Source: Erysipelotrichaceae bacterium
GTDB taxonomy: Bacteria > Bacillota_I > Bacilli_A > Erysipelotrichales > Erysipelotrichaceae
NCBI GenBank assembly: GCA_900759455.1
Contig: CAAEVI010000119.1
Coordinates: 1-37,625, forward strand
DNA length: 37,625 bases
Direction: 5' to 3'
Below the pieces are notes generated by a model. The model ran no database searches. It was not told the DNA's origin and worked only from the letters and a program-made list of their open reading frames with translations. Made by a program: the position numbers and the translations under genes. Of this stretch, positions 31,896-37,625 are shown piece after piece. Position 1 is the stretch's first letter; each line of letters opens with the position of its first letter.

Positions 31896-32411
31896 ATGCA
31901 AAGAATCTATTATCAAATTCCGTTGTATCGTTTTCTGCAATACTGCAGCGAATACGATATCAGCCGATTTGTCCTTGACTGCGGAGCAGGCGGAGAGCTC
32001 CCGCCTCTTGCCCTGTTTTATGAAAACGGCTATGCCGCATCCGGCATCGACATCGATGAAGCCCAGGTTCAAAAAGCCCTTTGTTTTGCTCACAGACACC
32101 AGATGCAGCTGCATATCCAGACCGGCGATATGAAGAGACTTCCCTATGAAAAGGACTGCTTCGGCGCCGTTTACTCCTATAATTCCATCTTTCATATGAC
32201 CAAAAAAGATATAGCAGTGGCCCTGAAAGAAATGAAGCGGGTACTGAAGCCGCAGGGGCTCATGTTCGTCAATTTTCTGACAACGGATGACTTCCGCTAC
32301 GGCGGCGGAGATACCCTCGGAAACCATCAATACTATCAGTACGACGACGATATGCCCGTGATTCTTTCCTATTTTGAGGAAACCGAAGCAGACATCTGGT
32401 TTCAGACATGA
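31896..32411 (+). CDS. Class I SAM-dependent methyltransferase, probably truncated by a frameshift
   Basis: The 171-residue frame has the SAM-binding start VLDCGAGGELPPLALFYENG, acidic GIDIDEAQV, the GDMKRLPYEKDCFGAVYS motif and VLKPQGLMFVNFL, all ordinary for class I enzymes. Substrate unknown. The frame stops at 32409-32411, but the +1-shifted frame continues for 32 codons with a plausible methyltransferase C-terminus ending at 32506. A one-base deletion near 32405 would explain this. GGAAAG precedes ATG 31896. Confidence 0.8.
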   Translation: MQRIYYQIPLYRFLQYCSEYDISRFVLDCGAGGELPPLALFYENGYAASGIDIDEAQVQKALCFAHRHQMQLHIQTGDMKRLPYEKDCFGAVYSYNSIFHMTKKDIAVALKEMKRVLKPQGLMFVNFLTTDDFRYGGGDTLGNHQYYQYDDDMPVILSYFEETEADIWFQT

Positions 32412-32506
32412 AGCTGCTGTTTAAAGAACGCCGCATCCAGCATCGTATTTATCGAAACGAAATGATCCGGCAGGGCTTCGTCGACTATATCCTTCAGAAA
32501 AAATGA
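32408..32506 (+). pseudogene. Out-of-frame C-terminal part of the methyltransferase
   Basis: The frame from 32408 reads MKLLFKERRIQHRIYRNEMI and ends GFVDYILQKK before TGA 32504. The basic helix then Gly-x-x-Asp-Tyr-x-Leu end is typical of this enzyme group's C-terminus. It overlaps the upstream stop as ATGA, so it could also be read as a tiny separate gene, but no ribosome site supports that. Confidence 0.55.
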
Positions 32507-32514
32507 CATATCGT

Positions 32515-32545
32515 AAAAAAGCAGGAATATCGTGATCCTGCTTTT
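32515..32545. terminator. Bidirectional terminator between the methyltransferase and luxS
   Basis: Arms 32517-32526 and 32536-32545 are 10-base perfect complements, with A/T runs at both outer ends. The luxS stop is three bases away. Confidence 0.8.
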
Positions 32546-32547
32546 GT

Positions 32548-33012
32548 TTAATCCTCGTAATGCAGCTTGGCCGTTGTCCACTCTTTCAGCACATTTCCGT
32601 AATCCGTGGCATACTGTTTTGCCTGTGCCAGATCGTGGTCCAGATAGTTCCCGCATTCGCGGCTTTCCTGTGCTCCCGGTATTTCCCCCTCATAAGCGGC
32701 AATGAAGTCCATTGTCTCCTGAACCAGTGACAATGCCTGTTCATGTGACAGATGATCTCTGGTCAGCAGATAAAAGCCTGTACGGCATCCCATCGGTCCC
32801 ACATAAATGATGTCATCGCTGTATGCCGAATTGCGAACATAAGTCGCGAACAGGTGCTCAAAGGTATGCAGACCGGCATTCTCCAGATAACCGCCTTTAT
32901 TGGGCTTTACCATTCGCAGATCATAAGTAATGACATCCCCGTCGATACGGGAAATATACATGCCTTTTTCCAGCACATCATGATCAACACAAAAACTTGT
33001 TATTTTCTTCAT
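32548..33012 (-). CDS. luxS: S-ribosylhomocysteine lyase LuxS
   Basis: Cleaves S-ribosylhomocysteine to homocysteine and the autoinducer-2 precursor. The 154-residue chain has the metal site HTFEH (His49, His53) and the third ligand Cys120 in RECGNYLDHD, plus the catalytic Cys76 of GPMGCRTGFYL. Length is normal. ATG 33012 has GGAAAG five bases and AAAGGA further upstream. A perfect terminator-like hairpin lies between it and the upstream gene, with no obvious promoter after it. Confidence 0.96.
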   Translation of the reverse strand: MKKITSFCVDHDVLEKGMYISRIDGDVITYDLRMVKPNKGGYLENAGLHTFEHLFATYVRNSAYSDDIIYVGPMGCRTGFYLLTRDHLSHEQALSLVQETMDFIAAYEGEIPGAQESRECGNYLDHDLAQAKQYATDYGNVLKEWTTAKLHYED

Positions 33013-33036
33013 TGCTTTCCACTGTTCCTTTCTCTT

Positions 33037-33067
33037 ATAAAAAATATCCGCCGTCAGCGGATATTTT
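33037..33067 (-). terminator. Terminator or attenuator between the 101-residue gene and luxS
   Basis: Stem 33041-33051 with 33057-33067 (11 perfect pairs, 5-base loop), T run on the minus strand. It ends 25 bases before the luxS start and four bases after the previous stop codon. Confidence 0.8.
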
Positions 33068-33070
33068 GCA

Positions 33071-33376
33071 TTATTTGTTGTCAGCCATTGCCTGCGCGTA
33101 TGTGCGGCGTTCCGGACTGAGGTTGTCCACATAATAGCGGATCGTCAGTGTTCCTGCGCATTTGCTGCGGCTTTTCGGCTCTACGACAAAATTATCTCCT
33201 TCCAGCATTTTATTCAACATTGCTTTGCAGCAGCTGTTCAGATTCTTTACCCCTGGTTCACATTCGTTCATAAAATCCTTTGCATTGACTTCGATATAAA
33301 GCCATAATTTATCATGTGCTTCACACTTCATGGCCTGTAGACGATCACAGTATTTTTCAACACTCCATTTCTCCAT
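33071..33376 (-). CDS. Small protein of unknown function (101 aa)
   Basis: A 101-residue cytosolic protein, not recognised. It has several cysteines (DRLQAMKCEAHDK, NECEPG, NSCCKAML, SKCAG), a basic PKSRSKC segment and the C-terminal RYYVDNLSPERRTYA. AAAGGAG lies nine bases before ATG 33376 and a good promoter (33409-33437) is present, so the gene is real. No partner gives a function; luxS follows across a terminator. Confidence 0.75.
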   Translation of the reverse strand: MEKWSVEKYCDRLQAMKCEAHDKLWLYIEVNAKDFMNECEPGVKNLNSCCKAMLNKMLEGDNFVVEPKSRSKCAGTLTIRYYVDNLSPERRTYAQAMADNK

Positions 33377-33408
33377 AATGCAAAACTCCTTTTCGTTTAA
33401 CGTGTTTG

Positions 33409-33437
33409 ATTATAGCATGTTTTGAAGCATAACACAA
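33409..33437 (-). promoter_or_regulatory. Promoter of the 101-residue gene (and perhaps luxS)
   Basis: TTGTGT (33432-33437), 17 bases, TATAAT (33409-33414) with an extended TGC in front. Confidence 0.7.
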
Positions 33438-33456
33438 ATTGACCCTGTCTTTACGA

Positions 33457-34326
33457 TCAATAGGCAATGATTTCTACGCCATGTTCTCCAATATATATTG
33501 TATGTTCCCACTGTGCGCTCAAGGAACCGTCTTCCGTATAGGCTGTCCATCCGTTTTCCTCATCAATAAACAGCTCCCAGCCGCCGATATTGATCATCGG
33601 TTCCACGGTAATGACCATGCCCGGTGCCAGCACCATGCCGGTTCCACGCATTCCCACATGAGGAACGATCGGATCTTCATGAAAACCGTTTCCTACGCCA
33701 TGTCCGGCAAAGTCACGGACAACATGATAGCCGTGTTTGTGCGCATGTTCCATGATGGCTGCGCCGATATCTCCCACATGTCCCCACGGTTTGATGGCAT
33801 CAATGCCGATCTGCAGGCATTCTTTAGTCACATCCACCAGTTTTTTCGCTTCCGCTGAGCATTCGCCGATCAAGAACATTCGGGATGCATCCGCATAATG
33901 GCCTTTGTAAATCGTCGTTGCATCTACATTGATGATATCTCCCTCACGCAGAATAACGGAAGGGTCCGGGATGCCGTGGCAGACCTCATCATTGATCGAA
34001 GTACAGACACTTTTCGGAAATCCTTCATAGTTCAAAGGCGCAGGAATGCCCCCGTGTTCGATCGTATAATTATGAACAAGCGTATTGATGTCTTCTGTCG
34101 TCATTCCCGCATGGATACGCTGTGCAACAAGATCCAGCGCCCCGTTGTTGATTGCGGCTGCTTTTTTTATGAGACGAAGATCTTCCGGACTTTTGATCAG
34201 GGTACGATCCGGAACGATTTTCCCTTCCAGTCTGAGCATATTGTAACGCTCATCCCATTTTTCATGACACTGTTTATACTTTTTGCCGCTGCCGCACCAG
34301 CAGCGTGAATTTCTCTGCATTTTCAT
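33457..34326 (-). CDS. map: Methionine aminopeptidase type I with N-terminal SEC-C zinc motif
   Basis: Removes the initiator methionine from new proteins. Residues 7-21 are a SEC-C type zinc motif (CWCGSGKKYKQCH); the remaining 250 residues are a full type I enzyme with NDEVCHGIPD, the metal site GDIINVDATTIYKGHYADASR, GHGVGNGFHEDP and VITVEPMI. The SEC-C extension may bring the enzyme to ribosomes, as proposed for other such proteins. AAGGTGAT lies in front of ATG 34326; a TGG-TATAAT extended -10 is at 34347-34355. Confidence 0.95.
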   Translation of the reverse strand: MKMQRNSRCWCGSGKKYKQCHEKWDERYNMLRLEGKIVPDRTLIKSPEDLRLIKKAAAINNGALDLVAQRIHAGMTTEDINTLVHNYTIEHGGIPAPLNYEGFPKSVCTSINDEVCHGIPDPSVILREGDIINVDATTIYKGHYADASRMFLIGECSAEAKKLVDVTKECLQIGIDAIKPWGHVGDIGAAIMEHAHKHGYHVVRDFAGHGVGNGFHEDPIVPHVGMRGTGMVLAPGMVITVEPMINIGGWELFIDEENGWTAYTEDGSLSAQWEHTIYIGEHGVEIIAY

Positions 34327-34346
34327 CTTATCACCTTCAACTAGAG

Positions 34347-34355
34347 ATTATACCA
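34347..34355 (-). promoter_or_regulatory. Extended -10 promoter of map
   Basis: TGGTATAAT on the minus strand about 20 bases before ATG 34326. No good -35 is seen. Confidence 0.6.
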
Positions 34356-34390
34356 CAATCCGCATCGATTTGAGAGCTTTGTTTCCAACG

Positions 34391-34421
34391 AAAAAAGCCG
34401 CATGGTGGGATCATGCGACTT
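34391..34421 (-). terminator. Terminator of the prfA-prmC transcript
   Basis: Arms 34395-34404 and 34412-34421 (10 pairs, one G-T), 7-base loop and six T on the minus strand. It lies about 165 bases after the prmC stop, so the transcript has a long 3' part. Confidence 0.8.
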
Positions 34422-34453
34422 TACCTGCTGCAAAGCAAATGAAAAAGGTTTAA

Positions 34454-34555
34454 TTAGGGATAGAGGTCCGCTTTACAGCCTGTGACCGAAGCAGTTCTCT
34501 GTCCCTCGCTCATCATGCCATATGAAGACAGGAACTCTTCCGGTACTTTCAGCAT
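34454..34555 (-). other. 33-codon open frame or structured RNA downstream of prmC
   Basis: A frame of 33 residues begins MLKVPEEFLSSYGMMSEGQR and ends SVTGCKADLYP, starting 31 bases after prmC. It has one Cys, no signal peptide and no recognised family. No ribosome site is visible, which argues against translation. The same RNA folds into a long imperfect hairpin: GTTC-CTGTC pairs with GACAG-A-GAAC, extended by CCGGAAG with CTTCGG. A regulatory 3' RNA is therefore equally possible. Confidence 0.35.
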
Positions 34556-34586
34556 ATCATTTCAATGTGTACGTTTTGTGAACATT

Positions 34587-35459
34587 TTATGAATTCATGT
34601 TCGGATCCTGCAGATTGTTATAAACAAACAGCATGCGATTCTTTCCGCTGAGATCTTTGACGACCTCAATGCGTGCCTGCGGAAAATAGTGCAGTGCCAG
34701 CTTTGACAGTCGTTCTCCCTGATCATAGCCCATTTCAAACGCCAGGATTGCTTTCTCTTTCAACACCTGATGGGCTCCTTCAAAAATCTGGCGGTAAAAC
34801 TTCAGTCCGTCTTCTCCGCCGAACAAAGCAACATGCGGTTCAAAATCAACAACGCTGTGTTCCATTTTTTCATCCTGCGGGATATAGGGCGGATTAGAGA
34901 CAAGGATATCCGCCTTGATGCCGCGTTCAATAAAAGGCTGCAGCATGTCTCCGACATAAAAAGCCACATCCGCCTCATTGTCCTGCGCATTTTTCTGTGC
35001 CACCGCAACTGCCGCGTCACTGATGTCGCTGGCAGCCACATGCATATGAGATTCTTCCTTGCTTAATGAAATGGCAATGGCTCCGCTTCCTGTCCCGATA
35101 TCGATGACATCCACATCCCTGCCTTCGAAGAACTCATCATATCCGGCCAGGATATTTGCCACTAGCTCCTCTGTTTCAGGACGCGGTATCAATACATCCG
35201 GATTTACAGTAAAACGATAACCGTAGAACCATTCAAAGCCAAGTACATGCCCCAGCGGTTCGCCTTTTTCCATGCGCTGAATTCCTTGTTCAAAACGCTC
35301 CAAAAGCTCATCGGGAACTTCCTGGTCATACTCCATATATAAGTTATGCGCCTCCAGATTGGCCAGCTCCAGCATCAAAAGCTGTGCTGCCTGCTCTCCC
35401 TGACCTGCCTCATACAGGCGCTGTTTGGCATCATGCAGTACTTTGCGATAGCTCGCCAT
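34587..35459 (-). CDS. prmC: Release-factor glutamine methyltransferase PrmC
   Basis: Methylates the GGQ glutamine of release factors with SAM. The 290-residue chain has the helical N-terminal domain, the SAM motif VIDIGTGSGAIAISLSKE, acidic ASDISDAAV and the catalytic NPPY in VSNPPYIPQDE. Its start codon shares one base with the prfA stop (TAATG), so it is coupled to its substrate's gene, as in most bacteria. Confidence 0.96.
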   Translation of the reverse strand: MASYRKVLHDAKQRLYEAGQGEQAAQLLMLELANLEAHNLYMEYDQEVPDELLERFEQGIQRMEKGEPLGHVLGFEWFYGYRFTVNPDVLIPRPETEELVANILAGYDEFFEGRDVDVIDIGTGSGAIAISLSKEESHMHVAASDISDAAVAVAQKNAQDNEADVAFYVGDMLQPFIERGIKADILVSNPPYIPQDEKMEHSVVDFEPHVALFGGEDGLKFYRQIFEGAHQVLKEKAILAFEMGYDQGERLSKLALHYFPQARIEVVKDLSGKNRMLFVYNNLQDPNMNS

Positions 35460-36532
35460 TATTTTTCACCTGCCAGCTTTGCCTGCTGGTCTGCCTGTTC
35501 CAAAGCATCCAGGATATCGTCCATACGTCCTTCCATGACACGGTCTAATTGCTGGATCGTAAATCCGATGCGGTGATCGGTCACGCGGTTCTGCGGATAA
35601 TTGTATGTACGGATCTTTTCCGCACGGTCTCCGGTTCCGATTTTAGAGCGGCGCTCCATTCCCTGCTCTTCCTCCAACTTACGCTGATGTTCCTCATAAA
35701 CACGGGAGCGGATAGTCATCAAAGCTGTTGCCCTGTTTTCATGCTGGGAACGCCCGTCCTGACATTTAACGACGATACCTGTCGGTTTATGTACGATACG
35801 GACAGCGGAATCTGTCTTATTGATATGCTGCCCGCCGGCACCGCTGGAACGCATTGTTTCGATTTCCAGATCGTTCATATCAATATCAAAGTCTTCAGCC
35901 TCCACTTCCGGCGTAACCAGAACAGTTGCCGTGGATGTATGAATACGCCCCTGACTTTCTGTCTTCGGTACACGCTGTACGCGATGGCTTCCTGATTCAA
36001 ACTTCAAACGGCCGTATACGCCGTCTCCGCTGATCTTGCAAGACACAAGGGCAAAACCGCCGGCCTCGCTTTCGTCCATTTCAATAGTCTCCACGCGCCA
36101 TCCGCGAGACTCTGCATATTTTGTATACATACGATACAAATCTCCGGCAAAGATATTTCCTTCATCGCCGCCGGCCGCACCGCGGATCTCCAAAAAGGCA
36201 TTATGCGAATCATTGGGATCTTTCGGAATCAGCAGCACTTCCAGTCTGGACAACAGCTGCTCCAGTTTCGGTTCCAGTTCCTCCACTTCCTGCTTTGCCA
36301 TTTCTCGGATTTCTTTATCGTCCTCTGTCAGAAGCACCTTTGCTTCTTCCAGTGATTCCGCTGTTTTCTTATATTCTGTATAAGTTTCCACGACCTGTGT
36401 CAGCTCTGCCTGTTCACGTCCCAGCTTGGCAAGCTGTTTGCTGTCAGAAGTGATTTCCGGCATCATCATCAGATCGGTAATTTCATGATAACGATTGACC
36501 ATACCTTCTAATCGTTCGATCATAACGCTCAT
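35459..36532 (-). CDS. prfA: Peptide chain release factor 1
   Basis: Ends translation at UAA and UAG. The 357-residue chain has the N-terminal coiled domain, the stop-codon-reading region RVQRVPKTESQGRIHTSTA and the GGQ loop SSGAGGQHINKT (Gln235). ATG 36532 has AGGAGG (36541-36546) eight bases upstream; a TTG two codons earlier is less likely. A minus-strand TATAGT with extended TGG at about 36577-36585 is the probable -10. Confidence 0.97.
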   Translation of the reverse strand: MSVMIERLEGMVNRYHEITDLMMMPEITSDSKQLAKLGREQAELTQVVETYTEYKKTAESLEEAKVLLTEDDKEIREMAKQEVEELEPKLEQLLSRLEVLLIPKDPNDSHNAFLEIRGAAGGDEGNIFAGDLYRMYTKYAESRGWRVETIEMDESEAGGFALVSCKISGDGVYGRLKFESGSHRVQRVPKTESQGRIHTSTATVLVTPEVEAEDFDIDMNDLEIETMRSSGAGGQHINKTDSAVRIVHKPTGIVVKCQDGRSQHENRATALMTIRSRVYEEHQRKLEEEQGMERRSKIGTGDRAEKIRTYNYPQNRVTDHRIGFTIQQLDRVMEGRMDDILDALEQADQQAKLAGEK

Positions 36533-36636
36533 AAACAATACCTCCTATTCCATATTTGACATAATTTTGCCTTTATACTATACCACGTAACCCGATGCAC
36601 GAAAAGATAAATCGCATGAAAGAAACACCGTAAGCG

Positions 36637-37458
36637 TCAAAACTGATTTTTCAGGTACGTAAACAGCTGCAGACAGCCCTCGCTTTCATAAGAAGGTACA
36701 ATCAGATCAGCTGCCTGACGACAACGTTTGCTGCCGTTTTCCAGCGTAACGCCATATGCACTGGATTCGATCATTTCCACATCGCTGTCTCCGTCTCCGA
36801 TTGCGGCAGTCTGCTCAAATTCAAGTCCGGTCAACGCAAACAATTCTTCCAGTCCTCTGCGTTTGCTGCAGCCTTTTGCGATGACATCGGCAATTGTGTC
36901 AGTGCTTCGGATCGCCTGATACGGATACTGTGTCTCGATGACACGCCGCAGACCTTCATACTCCTGATCCAGTTTTTCTTTGTTCATGGACACAGCACAT
37001 TTCCAGATGTCTTCCTTTACATAACGGGAGGGGTCATTTGTCAGCAGATAATCCACTTCGCAATTATCACGGTCAAGAACAAACCCTTCACTAAAGCCGC
37101 TGGCAACCACATACGATGGCTGTGCGATTCCAAAATCAAGCCCGCGTCTGACAGTCTCCCGCCACAGCTGCAAACTGTCATCTCTGTCTATGGTATGAGA
37201 AAACATAATTTTTTGTGCAGCCACATCGTAGCCCATCGTTCCGTTTTGCGCAATGATGTAACCGCCGTAACGATCCATCTGCACCTGTTGTGCCAGCGGA
37301 AGGATTCCGTGAAGGATCCTTGCCGAATTCAGGATCAGCGTGATTCCCTTCTGCTGCAGTTCGATCAAAGCCTGTGCCACTCGTTCACTGACTTTCGTTC
37401 CGCCGCTTGGCTGGAGCAGCGTACCGTCCAGATCGCATACCAGTACCTTTATTGTCAT
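36637..37458 (-). CDS. HAD-superfamily Cof-type phosphatase
   Basis: A 273-residue cytoplasmic hydrolase of the HAD IIB (Cof) group acting on phosphorylated sugars or nucleotides. Motif 1 is VCDLDGTLL, motif 2 is LILNSAR, the cap domain covers about 85-190, and motif 4 is AAIGDGDSDVEMIE. The substrate is unknown. GGGGG stands eight bases before ATG 37458. Its promoter -35 overlaps the 21-base repeat at the window end. Confidence 0.92.
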   Translation of the reverse strand: MTIKVLVCDLDGTLLQPSGGTKVSERVAQALIELQQKGITLILNSARILHGILPLAQQVQMDRYGGYIIAQNGTMGYDVAAQKIMFSHTIDRDDSLQLWRETVRRGLDFGIAQPSYVVASGFSEGFVLDRDNCEVDYLLTNDPSRYVKEDIWKCAVSMNKEKLDQEYEGLRRVIETQYPYQAIRSTDTIADVIAKGCSKRRGLEELFALTGLEFEQTAAIGDGDSDVEMIESSAYGVTLENGSKRCRQAADLIVPSYESEGCLQLFTYLKNQF

Positions 37459-37489
37459 AACCTTGTCCCCCTGTCACACATTCCTTTCC

Positions 37490-37519
37490 ATTATAAACCC
37501 TCTGCAGCCCCAATGTCAT
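37490..37519 (-). promoter_or_regulatory. Promoter of the HAD gene, overlapping the element end
   Basis: TATAAT at 37490-37495 and ATGACA (five of six consensus) at 37514-37519 on the minus strand, 18 bases apart. The -35 is inside the inverted repeat at 37507-37527, so it may have been supplied by the insertion. Confidence 0.5.
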
Positions 37520-37527
37520 TAAGTTAA
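37507..37527. repeat. 21-bp inverted repeat, right copy
   Basis: Exact reverse complement of 77-97. Beyond it going right are a hairpin (37532-37540 with 37557-37565) and the end of a minus-strand open frame, the mirror image of the left edge. Confidence 0.7.
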
Positions 37528-37564
37528 ACCGAGAGGAACAGGAGACGCGGAGTCAATGTTCCTC

Positions 37565-37624
37565 TTATCTTTTTGCTGAACCATGACAAAAACTGCAGTA
37601 TTGCCACTGCGCTTTTTTAGATTT
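37565..37624 (-). CDS. C-terminal tail of a truncated CDS, possibly a transposase
   Basis: Open from the window edge, it reads KSKKAQWQYCSFCHGSAKR and stops at 37565-37567. CxxC and a basic end are seen, but no family can be named. It differs from the left tail, so the two elements are related at their ends and not identical. Confidence 0.35.
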   Translation of the reverse strand, partial: KSKKAQWQYCSFCHGSAKR

Positions 37625-37625
37625 A

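Noticed and set aside
36556..36584. Plus-strand TTGACA-N17-TATACC that could drive an antisense RNA into the HAD gene
   Set aside because: The -10 is weak and the region is the AT-rich prfA leader with its own minus-strand -10; chance is more likely.

Overview
The window reads as chromosomal DNA of a spore-forming low-to-mid GC Firmicute. Evidence is the SpoIIE homologue, the strong AGGAGG ribosome sites, the TATAAT promoters (many with an extended TGn), a TPP riboswitch on thiT and a NiaR-type regulator. The gene content and the spoIIE / tilS-hpt-ftsH-hslO order would suit the Erysipelotrichia or a related gut lineage; this placement is inference. Most genes lie on the minus strand. Both ends carry a 21-base inverted repeat (77-97 and 37507-37527) beside the tail of a short open frame. 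The window therefore looks like a chromosomal block, or a whole draft contig, ending inside two related insertion elements.

Layout. 1-1.8 kb: signal peptidase I and an MreB-type actin. 2.0-3.2 kb (+): L-serine dehydratase. 3.3-6.6 kb (-): TSUP permease, DUF362 ferredoxin-like protein, P-loop kinase and a secreted Tim44-like protein. 6.7-9.2 kb (+): malic enzyme and the two subunits of a class I fumarase, a C4-dicarboxylate operon. 9.3-14.1 kb (-): XRE-cupin regulator followed by potABCD for polyamine uptake; PotA carries an unusual insert of about 165 residues. 14.4-16.3 kb (-): LytTR regulator, membrane protein and lipoprotein, an uncharacterised regulatory operon. 16.4-18.2 kb (-): niacin-type ECF S component under a perfect 36-base operator, a DUF5655 protein, and thiT under a TPP riboswitch. 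18.3-20.5 kb (-): two-gene ABC exporter. 20.7-21.4 kb: a lipoprotein and an XRE regulator, divergent around a long inverted repeat.

21.5-27.3 kb (-): dusB, hslO, ftsH, hpt and tilS, housekeeping genes for tRNA modification, redox chaperoning, membrane proteolysis and purine salvage. 27.4-29.2 kb (-): spoIIE with a candidate Spo0A-type promoter. 29.3-31.8 kb (-): MazF/PemK-like protein, NiaR, an orphan prepilin peptidase and a nitroreductase. 31.9-32.5 kb (+): a methyltransferase that looks frameshifted near its 3' end. 32.5-36.5 kb (-): luxS, a 101-residue unknown, map with a SEC-C motif, then prfA-prmC followed by an unexplained 33-codon frame or structured RNA. 36.6-37.5 kb (-): a Cof-type HAD phosphatase whose -35 element appears to lie inside the insertion-element end.

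The most interesting leads are the LytTR/membrane/lipoprotein operon, the PotA insert, the NiaR gene and its probable target operator in one window, a probably leaderless tilS mRNA, the spoIIE control region, and the small frame/RNA behind prmC. No tRNA, rRNA or CRISPR array was seen, and no complete mobile element.
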